Assembly (NCBI GenBank): GCA_945862295.1
Contig: CAMAXT010000004.1
Coordinates: forward strand, 1-64,000
Direction: 5' to 3'
DNA: 64,000 bases
From: Pseudobacteriovorax antillogorgiicola
GTDB taxonomy: Bacteria; Bdellovibrionota_B; Oligoflexia; Oligoflexales; CAIYRB01
The position numbers and the translations under genes are program-made. Each line of letters starts with the position of its first letter. Within the stretch, counting starts at the first letter, position 1. Shown one piece after another: positions 45,099 through 53,672 of the stretch. Below the pieces are notes generated by a model, which saw only the letters and a program-made list of their open reading frames with translations, was not told the origin of the DNA and did no database searches.

Positions 45099-46265
45099 CT
45101 ATAAATCAATAATTTCTCTGATCCCCTTCCTCCAATGTTGACTTTTGATACCGTCAAAATTTTTTTCTGTTTCATCATTAGAGATAATGATTCGCAAAGG
45201 ATCTTTGAAATCAGTTTCAAAATGTTTTAAGTGACGCCCATCATGACTATCGATCTGATTTTTTGATTTAATCTCCACCAGCACAGTCGGCCTACCGGGA
45301 CGATCGACAATCAAATCAATTTCTACGCCGTCCTTGGTTAATAAGTAGCTATATCTAAAATCCTTGCGAGCGTAAGATGCCTGCCGCATGATTTCAACAA
45401 TGACAAAATGCTCAAACGCTTCTCCGTAAGCTGCGGTTTGCGGTTTAAGCGGAACATCGAGAGTTCGATCTAGAGCGCGCTTAACTCCCAAATCAAAAAG
45501 AAAAAACTTAGGAGCCTGCCTCTGTTGTTTGCGTAGTGACCGACTAAATCCCGGTAATCTAATGCCAATCAATGTGTCTTCCAAAATCTCAAAGTAGGAT
45601 TGCACCGTATTGGGATCGACGCCGATATCTTTTGCGATACTCGTATAATTGAGAATCTTTCCGTTCATTTGCCCTGCAACTTCCAAAAATCTTCTGAACG
45701 GCGGCAAATTTTTTACCCATTGTTCTGCCTGAATTTCGGTAGTGATATAGTTAAGTGCATATGCGCGTAGGAACGCGTGTTGGACCTCCACAGACTCAGA
45801 AGTGCGGACCTCCGGTAGGGACCCCGTCTCTAGTACGGCTTGTAGATCAAACGCAGATGCAAGTTCAATATGAGTTAGCGGAAACATATACTCGTTCAAC
45901 GCTCGACCCGCTAAGAGATTAACTCCCTTTTGTTTAAGTCGGCGAGCACTTGATCCACTCAAAATAAATTTGAGCTGGTGTTCCACAATTAGCATCTGTA
46001 CGACGTCCAATAACTTTGGGCATTTTTGCACTTCGTCGATCACTATCCACTCAAGGGACGCATGGTGAGGAATAATTTCCCTTGCGAGTAAATCCGGGTT
46101 TTTCGCATATTTGTCTTCAGCCGCAGGGCTAAGTAGGTCGACAAAAAGGGAGGCTTTACCCCGCAAAAAATTACGAATGAAGGTGCTCTTCCCGACTCCA
46201 CGAGCCCCGAACAAGAAAAAACTCTTAGATTCTAATGGCTTAATTGTCCTGATGAACTCGGTCAT
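45099..46265 (-). CDS. AAA_14/DUF4143 family ATP-binding protein
   Basis: 388 aa, full length. Walker A FFLFGARGVGKSTF (residue ~20), Walker B WIVIDEVQK (~75) and sensor FILSGSSARRLK are followed by a winged-helix-like segment (YTSIAKDIGVDPNTVQSYFEIL). The C-terminal DUF4143 nuclease-like block is DGVEIDLIVDRPGRPTVLVEIKS. These proteins are widespread accessory genes of unclear function, often in many copies. It is the only apparently intact enzyme gene in the dapF island. A fragment of a relative lies behind the FadL gene. Confidence 0.9.
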   Translation of the reverse strand: MTEFIRTIKPLESKSFFLFGARGVGKSTFIRNFLRGKASLFVDLLSPAAEDKYAKNPDLLAREIIPHHASLEWIVIDEVQKCPKLLDVVQMLIVEHQLKFILSGSSARRLKQKGVNLLAGRALNEYMFPLTHIELASAFDLQAVLETGSLPEVRTSESVEVQHAFLRAYALNYITTEIQAEQWVKNLPPFRRFLEVAGQMNGKILNYTSIAKDIGVDPNTVQSYFEILEDTLIGIRLPGFSRSLRKQQRQAPKFFLFDLGVKRALDRTLDVPLKPQTAAYGEAFEHFVIVEIMRQASYARKDFRYSYLLTKDGVEIDLIVDRPGRPTVLVEIKSKNQIDSHDGRHLKHFETDFKDPLRIIISNDETEKNFDGIKSQHWRKGIREIIDL

Positions 46266-46438
46266 GATTTACCCGATAAATAATGAGCCATGTCATAGTT
46301 TACATCAAAGCTCACAATCCTCCAATAGTTCGAAAATTTTAGACGCAAGGTGGCCCTCTTGCTCGTCCGACATCGCAAAAAAAAGCGCAAAGGACGAAAC
46401 GAAAGTCCTCCGAAATTAAATGACGGAGATGACTCTAG

Positions 46439-46737
46439 AAAGCAGCGACCCTCAGCGACAAAGACCGTTCACTCGCAAAGAGCCAACTCGGTCATGCTGT
46501 ATCAGAACTCTTCACGATGTTTGTTTGGGAACGCGGCGCTGGAGTAACCATGGCTTGGGAACCGGTGCTTGTGCCGTCGGGTTGACTGCGCTCGCTTCAG
46601 GTCTTGTGGACCGCAGCGACTAGATCGCAGTCGCTATGCCCGGGGGAAGAGTTTACGTGAACCAAAAGTCAGAAGCAGATGCTGTAACTTTGGCAGGACC
46701 GGCCAAGTTTGTTTTTTCTGGCAAACTTGAAATCTAA
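46439..46737 (+). pseudogene. Decayed second copy of the dapF 3' end
   Basis: Aligns to 40095-40394 over ~300 bases, and homology continues past the stop to about 46799. Many differences are synonymous (for example GCG/GCT, ACA/ACC, TCG/TCA, GTG/GTA). The copy is dead: a C is missing in the TGCGGA catalytic-cysteine codon region (frameshift), TGG became TAG, and GAA became GTA. It marks the right edge of the island. The sequence beyond it runs into the next chromosomal gene. Confidence 0.93.
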
Positions 46738-46800
46738 ATTAGTTCAGACTTAGGTCAAAAGAACAACGTTTTGCTGTAACAACTGTCTTCCGCTCTAGCG

Positions 46801-47262
46801 TCAGCAGGTTGCGGTTCTGAACTTCCTCGTCCTTAGTGACGTGAACTTACCGTTCTCAAGTCTGAAAGTGTTGTGTTCAACGCCGTAGTAGACTTCTTTT
46901 TTATCTGCACCAATCTTACGACCAGCCAGAAGTTCTGTTTCGAGGATGACCGTTTGATCATCATTCCAATCAAGCTGCTTGGTATAACTGTGCGTGAAGT
47001 TTTCATCGCGATCAGTCGACGTATGGTCGCCGCCGATGGTGTAGAAATAAATGCCGCCGTTGATGGATATCTTCTTGCAGCTTGTTTGAACGATATGCAG
47101 ATCGCGCGCTACAGAAAAGGTAGTTGGCTTACCATTGCCAACAGTGACCGTAACGTCACAGCTTCCAAGCCAGCGGCCTGTGAAATCGGCGCAGTCAGTA
47201 AACTTCGCTTGTGCTTGTCCTGCGAACAAAGAAATAAAAGCAGCAATGATGAAATGGTTCAT
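46801..47262 (-). CDS. Small exported protein, unknown
   Basis: 153 aa. MNHFIIAAFISLFAGQAQA is a Sec signal peptide. The mature part is beta-rich with four cysteines (FTDCADF, GSCDV, TSCKK, terminal ATC) that may form two disulfides. It starts FTGRWLGSC, reminiscent of lipocalin-like small beta-barrels, but no family is firmly recognised. Its 3' end touches the region homologous to the dapF downstream DNA, so it was probably dapF's original neighbour. Confidence 0.7.
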   Translation of the reverse strand: MNHFIIAAFISLFAGQAQAKFTDCADFTGRWLGSCDVTVTVGNGKPTTFSVARDLHIVQTSCKKISINGGIYFYTIGGDHTSTDRDENFTHSYTKQLDWNDDQTVILETELLAGRKIGADKKEVYYGVEHNTFRLENGKFTSLRTRKFRTATC

Positions 47263-47446
47263 GAATTACCCTTGTACTAATTTTGAAATTATAAAATCAT
47301 TGCTTCAGAGCTAACTCTCAAAAGTTTGATTGTCAATTAGCGAGATGTTAAGGTTTGACGAAGCCTAACCACTCATAAATACTGGATTTTATTCTAACAA
47401 ACATACAAGAAATCAAGCGCTTAGAAGGACGACCGATAAACGGTTC

Positions 47447-48169
47447 ATGGATAAAAACGAAGTCTTACAAAAAATAATTCCTATCCTGCAAACAATGCGG
47501 GCTTATCACCGGCATTCAGTTGTTGGGATGGACAATGTCCCTACTGATGGTCGCACGCTTGTCGTTGTAAACCACAGCCTTGCGACCTACGACATCCTAC
47601 TTCTAATGACAGCAATTTATGCAGAGACCGGACGTTTGCCGCGGCCGCTGATTGACCGTCTATTTTTCAAAGTCCCGTATGCTGGAGAATTCGCACAGTT
47701 TCTTGGCTCAAAACAAGGAAGCCAAGAAAATGCAGAAGAACTTTTAAATCAAGATGAGATTATTACGGTGGCGCCTGGCGGGATGCGTGAAGCTCTTAGA
47801 CCATCCACTGAACGCTATCAGCTTAGGTGGGATCGACGCATAGGTTTTTGTAAATTAGCGATGCGGACACAGGCACCGATCGTGCTCGCCGCCTGCCCTA
47901 AGGCCGATGATCTCTACGATGTTTATCCAAATCCGGTCACTAAGTGGTTTTACGACAATCACAAAGTCCCAGTTTTTTTAGCTCGGGGTCTTGGCCTTTC
48001 GCCAATTCCGCGTCCGATCAAACTCACGCACTTCGTCAGCGAACCTATGATTCCTCCTCCGTTGCCAAGCGATCCGGAGGAGGTGACCAAGGTGGCAGTC
48101 GACTTTCACAAGAAGGTCGTTGCCCGAATGGAAGCTCTCATTGCCGATGGTGTTAGGTACCGCAAGTAG
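47447..48169 (+). CDS. PlsC-like lysophospholipid/glycerol acyltransferase
   Basis: 240 aa. The family HxxxxD motif is VNHSLATYD (about residue 43), and the second block is VAPGGMREALRPS (about 105), as in the diacylglycerol acyltransferase-like LPLAT group. There is no signal peptide, and hydrophobic patches are modest, suggesting a peripheral membrane enzyme. The acyl acceptor is unknown. It converges on the pirin gene with about 10 bases between. Confidence 0.85.
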   Translation: MDKNEVLQKIIPILQTMRAYHRHSVVGMDNVPTDGRTLVVVNHSLATYDILLLMTAIYAETGRLPRPLIDRLFFKVPYAGEFAQFLGSKQGSQENAEELLNQDEIITVAPGGMREALRPSTERYQLRWDRRIGFCKLAMRTQAPIVLAACPKADDLYDVYPNPVTKWFYDNHKVPVFLARGLGLSPIPRPIKLTHFVSEPMIPPPLPSDPEEVTKVAVDFHKKVVARMEALIADGVRYRK

Positions 48170-48179
48170 CATTTCTTGG

Positions 48180-48896
48180 TTAAAGCGGCACTTCCAAAAT
48201 CAAAACCTTCGCTTTGCTCTCAGCTTTAATTTCAATGTCTTTAACACTAGGGGCAAATCCCACCGCATCTCTCCTGTCAACTTCGGTTTCACCAAAGGTT
48301 CCTTTGCCGTCGATCAAGAACATATAGGTGATGTTGTTACCGATATTCTTCTTGTAAGAGACGCTGCCACCAGCATCGAGATTGAGAAGATTGATATAAG
48401 CATCTTGGTTGATAACAATCCCTTTCCCTTCTTCCGGCGACACCAAGGTCGTAAACATTGGCTTCTCCCAATCAAACTGACTTTGCGCATAACGCGGCTT
48501 CGTGTTGTCAGATTTAGGAATGACCCAGATCTGCAGCAGATTTAGCGCATCTGCTGTCGACGAGTTATATTCTGAGTGCTGGATTCCAGACCCAGCTGAC
48601 ATCACTTGGATCTCACCAGCCGAAATGGTTCCGGTGTTTCCTTCGCTGTCTCTGTGCGTTAGTGACCCAGAAATCGGCACAGTGATAATTTCCATGTTAC
48701 GGTGCGGGTGAGTCGGAAACCCTTTGCCCGCAGCGATCGAGTCATCGTTTATAACTCGTAGTGCGCCAAATCCCATTTTCTCTGGGTTGTAGTAGCTGCC
48801 AAAACTGAAGCTATGACATGCTTTCAACCAACCATGATCGGCGATACCACGCTCAGAAGCCCGATGAACAACTGCTGCTTTTGCCAATGAACTCAT
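48180..48896 (-). CDS. Pirin family protein (YhaK/YhhW-like quercetinase fold)
   Basis: 238 aa bicupin. The N-terminal cupin has the metal motif HPHRNMEIIT plus a later SGIQHSEYN, and GALRVINDDSIAAGKGFP matches the YhhW/pirin family. Some members have quercetin 2,3-dioxygenase activity; the physiological role is unclear. It follows the DoxX gene by 35 bases, and the pair is divergent from a LysR regulator, so it is probably controlled by it. Confidence 0.9.
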   Translation of the reverse strand: MSSLAKAAVVHRASERGIADHGWLKACHSFSFGSYYNPEKMGFGALRVINDDSIAAGKGFPTHPHRNMEIITVPISGSLTHRDSEGNTGTISAGEIQVMSAGSGIQHSEYNSSTADALNLLQIWVIPKSDNTKPRYAQSQFDWEKPMFTTLVSPEEGKGIVINQDAYINLLNLDAGGSVSYKKNIGNNITYMFLIDGKGTFGETEVDRRDAVGFAPSVKDIEIKAESKAKVLILEVPL

Positions 48897-48931
48897 AAAA
48901 CCTCCTCGGTTTCAAAATGCTACCCAATCAG

Positions 48932-49327
48932 TTATTTGACGAGTAGCTGTGAAAATCCTTTCCATTCAACAGCAACCAGATAGACAGCAAGTGCTGTGAT
49001 TAAAATTCCAATTGGTAGACCTGAAGGATCAAGAGCAATGTGTACACCAACGATGTTTACAATAATTGGAATTAGGAGCACCAAAGCTAAGCGCTTATAG
49101 ACGCCAATCAATAGGAGCACGCCACCAACCACTTCCAGCACCTTCACAAGTGGCATCAGGTATCCAAGCTTAAAGAGGCCACCCATTGCTTCGCCAAACT
49201 CGGGAGCCGGAGGCGGCATGGGAATAAACCCACTACCAGTTAAAATCATCATCAAGCCGTTAAGGCCGAATATAGTGAAGATTAGTCCAAGTAAAAGTCT
49301 GGCGATCAGAGGAAGCTTAGCTTTCAT
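48932..49327 (-). CDS. DoxX family membrane protein
   Basis: 131 aa with four hydrophobic helices. The family pattern is visible: RLLLGLIFTIFGLNGLM and KVLEVVGGVLLLIGVYKRLALVLL. DoxX proteins are often linked with oxidative or thiol stress. It leads the doxX-pirin pair and is divergent from the LysR gene. The ATG start has a nearby GAGG-like site. Confidence 0.88.
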   Translation of the reverse strand: MKAKLPLIARLLLGLIFTIFGLNGLMMILTGSGFIPMPPPAPEFGEAMGGLFKLGYLMPLVKVLEVVGGVLLLIGVYKRLALVLLIPIIVNIVGVHIALDPSGLPIGILITALAVYLVAVEWKGFSQLLVK

Positions 49328-49416
49328 AATTTAGTCCTCGTTTGTTGGTCTTGGTTGTTGGTCTTTTTTGTGCAGCTGCACCGCAACCGCTTCTAGTATC
49401 TATTTACGGTCAAATA

Positions 49417-49445
49417 ATGATAAATATACAATATTGTTTTATCAT
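49417..49445. promoter_or_regulatory. Candidate LysR operator in the doxX/lysR intergenic region
   Basis: ATGATAAA (49417-49424) and TTTATCAT (49438-49445) form a dyad in an AT-rich region. A third TGATAAAT half-site lies at 49451. LysR regulators bind such interrupted dyads and control the divergent gene, so this probably regulates doxX-pirin. Confidence 0.55.
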
Positions 49446-49482
49446 CATCTTGATAAATAAATATTATGATTACTGGGGTTCC

Positions 49483-50385
49483 ATGACGCTCGATCAGCTG
49501 AAAGTCTTCGTAACTATAGCCGAATTTGGTGGATTCCAGGCAGCCGCAAAGCAGCTCAAAGTCAGCCAACCGGCGTTAAGCGTCGCCATCAAAAAACTCG
49601 AAGCCGAGTACGGATTCGACCTATTCGACCGCGAATCCTACCGCGCGAAATTAACACCAATCGGAGCGGCGCTTTTGCAGCGGGCGAAATATTTATTAGA
49701 TCAAATCGACGAGTTTTCCGACTACGCGAAGATTCTCGCACAAGGAGAAGAGAGTGAACTGTCTGTTGCGATCGTTGAGTCCGCACCATTCGGCATCATC
49801 ATCGAAGTACTCAGCCACTTTTTTTCCGAATACAGCAACACCAAGCTGAAGATCAATTGCGAGGGTGTTCGCGGTGCGCAGGAGCGTCTCTATCAAGATC
49901 AGGCGGATATAGCGTTAACCGCTGGTGGCGATCTGGATCCAAATGAAATTGAAACAATCGAGGTAGGACAGGTCATCTTGGTTCCCGTCGTTGCGAAGAA
50001 GCATCCGGCAGCAAAGTTTGAACGGCAGGCAACAGAGCGGCAAATGCAGGAGTTCGTGCAAGTCATCATTCGCGACACCTCGACATCTTTTAAGGCCAAA
50101 GATTTTGGCGTCGTAAAAGGTGCCACTTCCAGTTGTACCGTCAATGATCAAGATAAGAAAAAAGCTATCATCATTGCCGGCCTCGGATGGGGACGTCTGC
50201 CGCACTTTATGATCCAAAACGAGCTAAATGACGGGCTGTTGGTTAGTCTAGAAAGTACAGAGATCAGATCGGTGAACCTACCACTAGTTGCAGCACGCAA
50301 GTGCAAAAAACATGGACCAGTTGCGGAAAAGCTTTGGACTTTTCTCAGTAAGCTCGTCGAGGGCAATAAACTCATCAACCCATAA
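49483..50385 (+). CDS. LysR-family transcriptional regulator
   Basis: 300 aa. The N-terminal helix-turn-helix is MTLDQLKVFVTIAEFGGFQAAAKQLKVSQPALS, followed by a linker helix and a periplasmic-binding-protein-like effector domain. The start at 49483 replaces the listed one 141 bases upstream, since LysR proteins begin at this motif and the upstream sequence contains the operator dyad. It is divergent from doxX-pirin. The effector is unknown. Confidence 0.93.
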   Translation: MTLDQLKVFVTIAEFGGFQAAAKQLKVSQPALSVAIKKLEAEYGFDLFDRESYRAKLTPIGAALLQRAKYLLDQIDEFSDYAKILAQGEESELSVAIVESAPFGIIIEVLSHFFSEYSNTKLKINCEGVRGAQERLYQDQADIALTAGGDLDPNEIETIEVGQVILVPVVAKKHPAAKFERQATERQMQEFVQVIIRDTSTSFKAKDFGVVKGATSSCTVNDQDKKKAIIIAGLGWGRLPHFMIQNELNDGLLVSLESTEIRSVNLPLVAARKCKKHGPVAEKLWTFLSKLVEGNKLINP

Positions 50386-50387
50386 AT

Positions 50388-51194
50388 TTACCTGAGAGCG
50401 GCGAGGAGTTTGGACCAATCGTGCGATGGTTGTCCAACGGCGATGAAAGGTGGATTCTCGAGTTTTGTCGGATCGTAGATAAGAATCTTGCCATTAGGAC
50501 CAAACATGTCCCCGCCAGAGGCGCGAAGAATTGCGTGTGCTGCCGCAGTGTCCCAGATACTAGTAGGAGTTTTTCTGAAACTAAAGTCGCTAAGGCCAGA
50601 CGCTATCTCGGTGTACTTGAGAGAGCTGCCGACATTTTTGATGTCTAAGTTCTCGAAGAGCTGCCGGCATACTTTTTCCTCATCAGATTTATGACTAGAG
50701 CTGATTAAGCAGACCGGATTTTTTTTCTGAAACGCTCTGGTTTTAAGCGCTTGAGTTTTCCCACCGCCATCAGCACAAAACGCAGCGATAGTAAGACCTC
50801 CAGCAAAAACTCGTCCTGTTTCCGGCACTACAATGACACCAAAAACGGGTATCATATTTTCTATCAAAGCAATATTGACTGTGTATTCAGAAGAACCCTT
50901 GATGAACTCACGCGTTCCGTCTAACGGATCGATTAACCAGTAGAGGCTATTCTTTCCAGCGACCTCGATCACCCGCTCTTCCGACATGGCTGGAATATCT
51001 GGCGTTAGTTTATGCAAACCAGCGATTATCGAGTCGCTAGCTGCAAGATCGGCCGCCGTTACCGGCGACTGGTCGCTCTTCTTTTCGATCTGAATATTTG
51101 CGCTCTTTTTGACCGCAATAATACGACGCCCCGCATCTTTGGCTATCTCAACCACCTCAGCGGATCTCGTCGAAAGAAAATCTAGTTGGGTCAT
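50388..51194 (-). CDS. cysQ: 3'(2'),5'-bisphosphate nucleotidase CysQ
   Basis: 268 aa of the inositol monophosphatase fold. Metal-site motifs are EERVIEVA, WLIDPLDGTREFIKGSSEYTVNIALIE and the C-terminal SIWDTAAAHAILRASGG. CysQ hydrolyses PAP from sulfate assimilation and acyl-carrier metabolism. Its start overlaps the stop of the PilZ gene (ATGA), so it is the last gene of the long minus-strand cluster. Confidence 0.93.
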   Translation of the reverse strand: MTQLDFLSTRSAEVVEIAKDAGRRIIAVKKSANIQIEKKSDQSPVTAADLAASDSIIAGLHKLTPDIPAMSEERVIEVAGKNSLYWLIDPLDGTREFIKGSSEYTVNIALIENMIPVFGVIVVPETGRVFAGGLTIAAFCADGGGKTQALKTRAFQKKNPVCLISSSHKSDEEKVCRQLFENLDIKNVGSSLKYTEIASGLSDFSFRKTPTSIWDTAAAHAILRASGGDMFGPNGKILIYDPTKLENPPFIAVGQPSHDWSKLLAALR

Positions 51195-52069
51195 TTTACT
51201 TGCTTGAGTTTCAAGGACAGGACCGCTTTGGTTACCTGTTCATTCACCAATGAGGATAGATAGGCCGTCAGCCGTAGTAGCTGCTTTTCAGACACGTGCT
51301 CAAAGCTAATGCCGGCCATGTTGCCACCAATATGAACGCGACGCACCCTTGCCGAAAGTTTCAAATAGTCCCCTTCAGCAGCGTTGAGAAAACTGCCTGC
51401 CGGGATTGAAATCTTAATCTGCTCTTCGTTGGCGAATAATCGGGTTTCGATGGTTTCGAGCATTGCACCGTGAATACTTAGATCGGTTAGCCGGCCTTTA
51501 TAGAATTTATCATCATTCAAGGCAAAATAGCTCACCGGCAAATCGACCCGGTAGCGGCGGCTGCGCCTTCGACTCTGCTGAGCTAGACCGGCTTTGATTT
51601 TACTGAAAAGCACCGGTGTTTCATTGCGTTCAAGAACTAAATAATCGTCCGACTCATGAAAGGGCAAAAGAATCTTATTGTACTCTGCAATCAAAGCGGA
51701 TGGCTGACGTGTTAAAAACAAGATCGACGAGGGGACGGCAGATTTTTTTCGTTTCAAGCCGCTGATCATTTCCAAACCGGTTTCAAGATCGGTGAACTGA
51801 TCATCAAAGATCACCATAACAACCTGGCGGCCGAAGGCTTTTTTAAGCTCTTCAACATTGCGGGCATGAGAAAGTGCTACATTTTTAAAATTGACCCGCA
51901 CAAAGTGCTCGATGCTATTCCGGTAATCCGAGGCCGTATTTTGCGTCAGCGCCGTAACGATATAACTACGACGCTTCTTGCGCGGAGCGGCAAGAAAATC
52001 GGCAACCCGCTTCTGTTCGCGTAATCGCTCGTCGGTTAAGGTTGGATCATGTCCGTCATTTGATGACAT
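51191..52069 (-). CDS. PilZ-domain protein with N-terminal receiver-like domain
   Basis: 292 aa. Residues about 35-155 look like a receiver-type alpha/beta domain (VVMVIFDDQFTDLETG, SSILFLTRQPSA) without a clear full acidic pocket. The C-terminal PilZ domain has RRRSRRYRVDLPVSY and LTDLSIHGAML, matching the RxxxR and (D/N)xSxxG motifs that bind cyclic di-GMP. It may link c-di-GMP to the envelope genes upstream. It overlaps the end of the solute-binding protein gene by 14 bases. Confidence 0.85.
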   Translation of the reverse strand: MSSNDGHDPTLTDERLREQKRVADFLAAPRKKRRSYIVTALTQNTASDYRNSIEHFVRVNFKNVALSHARNVEELKKAFGRQVVMVIFDDQFTDLETGLEMISGLKRKKSAVPSSILFLTRQPSALIAEYNKILLPFHESDDYLVLERNETPVLFSKIKAGLAQQSRRRSRRYRVDLPVSYFALNDDKFYKGRLTDLSIHGAMLETIETRLFANEEQIKISIPAGSFLNAAEGDYLKLSARVRRVHIGGNMAGISFEHVSEKQLLRLTAYLSSLVNEQVTKAVLSLKLKQVK

Positions 52070-53657
52070 TCTTATTCTCCAGCTGCCAAGAGACTATGTG
52101 TTTGAAAAACGAGAACGGCTCAACCCTTACACCTGAAACTCTGGTGTTGTGGGCAGCGTGATGCATTAACGTCCAAAGATAGGTGTAAGGCGCATCATCT
52201 GCCAAGATCGCGTGAAGTTTATGATAGATTGCGCGGCGTTTATCCGGATCATTCGTTGCATCAGCTTCAGTCAAGAGGCTGTCTACTTCACTATTCTTAT
52301 ACATAACAAAGTTGTTACCCCAAGGACGGGCACTAGAGCTGTGGAAAAGACTAGTGATGTTGCTAGCGTCATCAAAGCTCCACGAAGCGATTGTGATATC
52401 GTAGTCATGCTCTTCGAGTACCTTCTTCTTCCAAACTAGCCAGTCCATAAATTGTAGATCAAGCTTAACGCCAACAGCTTCAAGGTACCCCTGGTAAGCC
52501 AGTACGATACGCTTGATCATTTCACTTTCACCAGAAAGTGGAACCGCAAAGGAAAGAACAATCTCTTTACCAGCCGGCGTTTCCAAGATGCCATCGCCGT
52601 TTTTATCGACTAGACCAGTCTCTTTCAGCATTTTCTTCGCGCGCTCAACGTCAAAAGTTAGAGTCTTAACGTCTAAGTTATAGGCCCATGACGTTGGCGG
52701 GAACGGACCTGAGATCAAACGCCCTTTGCTTTGGAAGAATGCTTCCATCATCTCTTGACGATTGATAGCGTGACTTAAGGCTACACGCACTCTCTTATCT
52801 TTCAAAATACCGCGATCGGTATTTAGGCCGAAGAAGGAGAACGACAGTGCATCATAAGGTATGACGCTCAGTTTCGCGTCACCTAGGACCTCTCCGAGAT
52901 CTCTTGGACTGACATAGGTGATCATATCGAGGGAGTTATACATCAAAGACTGGGCCATGATTGATTGGTCAGCAAAAGATTTCATAACGATACGTTCGAT
53001 CGCAGGCGCGCCTTTGAAGTATTTTTTGTTCGCGCTCAGCAGTACCTCTCCCTGATTGTTCGCTTTAACGAAGGTATAGGGGCCAGTGCCGATTGGCGCT
53101 TTAGCAAAATCACTGTCTCTCTTCAAGCTGGGTGCTGCACCAAGTAAGTGATGGGGAATAATCTTGAAAAGTGTCGCCTTGAGTGGATCAACCATTGCTC
53201 TGGTGAAGAAGATCCGAACGGAAGTGTCAGAGACCTTCTCGGCATTTTTGATAGCTGAAAAGCGCTCTCTATTTGGAATGTCGCTCTGGTTCGACAACAG
53301 CAAGCGAATGGTGGTGACAACGTCTTCCGGTTTAACCGGCTCAGATTTTCCTGTTGCGTCTGGATGCCAAGCCGCTGAAGTCTGTAGTTCAAAGAGCACG
53401 GCAGTGCCGCCGTCTTCAACCTTCCAAGATTTCGCAAGCGAAGGCTTATACTCGCCGCCAGCTCCAACTTCAACCAACGAGTCAAACAATAAGTCGCCTA
53501 GGCGTTGACCAGGCGCTTCATGCACAGTGTAAGCGTCATAAGAATCCAACCTGGTTGTTTCCCCGTAGACGATCTGACTATTGTCGACTGCGAAAACCGC
53601 TGGTGTGAAAAGACCGACAGCGATAGCAACCGATAGTTTGAGTGAATTAGAAAACAT
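52056..53657 (-). CDS. Peptide/nickel-type (family 5) extracellular solute-binding protein
   Basis: 534 aa from the preferred start MFSNSLKL (GGGGA 5 bases upstream; two more ATGs lie 6 and 12 bases earlier). The signal peptide ends AVFA. The body matches SBP_bac_5: SLVEVGAGGEYKPSLAKSW, AWHPD, GTGPYTFV and VRVALSHAINRQEMM. Such proteins bind oligopeptides or other solutes for ABC import. No permease or ATPase genes are next to it, so it either pairs with a distant transporter or has another role in the envelope cluster. It follows the propeller lipoprotein gene by 15 bases. Confidence 0.88.
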   Translation of the reverse strand: MFSNSLKLSVAIAVGLFTPAVFAVDNSQIVYGETTRLDSYDAYTVHEAPGQRLGDLLFDSLVEVGAGGEYKPSLAKSWKVEDGGTAVLFELQTSAAWHPDATGKSEPVKPEDVVTTIRLLLSNQSDIPNRERFSAIKNAEKVSDTSVRIFFTRAMVDPLKATLFKIIPHHLLGAAPSLKRDSDFAKAPIGTGPYTFVKANNQGEVLLSANKKYFKGAPAIERIVMKSFADQSIMAQSLMYNSLDMITYVSPRDLGEVLGDAKLSVIPYDALSFSFFGLNTDRGILKDKRVRVALSHAINRQEMMEAFFQSKGRLISGPFPPTSWAYNLDVKTLTFDVERAKKMLKETGLVDKNGDGILETPAGKEIVLSFAVPLSGESEMIKRIVLAYQGYLEAVGVKLDLQFMDWLVWKKKVLEEHDYDITIASWSFDDASNITSLFHSSSARPWGNNFVMYKNSEVDSLLTEADATNDPDKRRAIYHKLHAILADDAPYTYLWTLMHHAAHNTRVSGVRVEPFSFFKHIVSWQLENKNVIK

Positions 53658-53672
53658 GGTCATCCCCATAAT

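Noticed and set aside
46420-46623. 67-aa ORF reading LGTGACAVGLTALASGLVDRSD
   Set aside because: It is part of the decayed dapF tail in a shifted frame, not a gene.
47978-48172. Minus-strand ORF opposite the acyltransferase 3' end
   Set aside because: Shadow frame, no evidence of coding.
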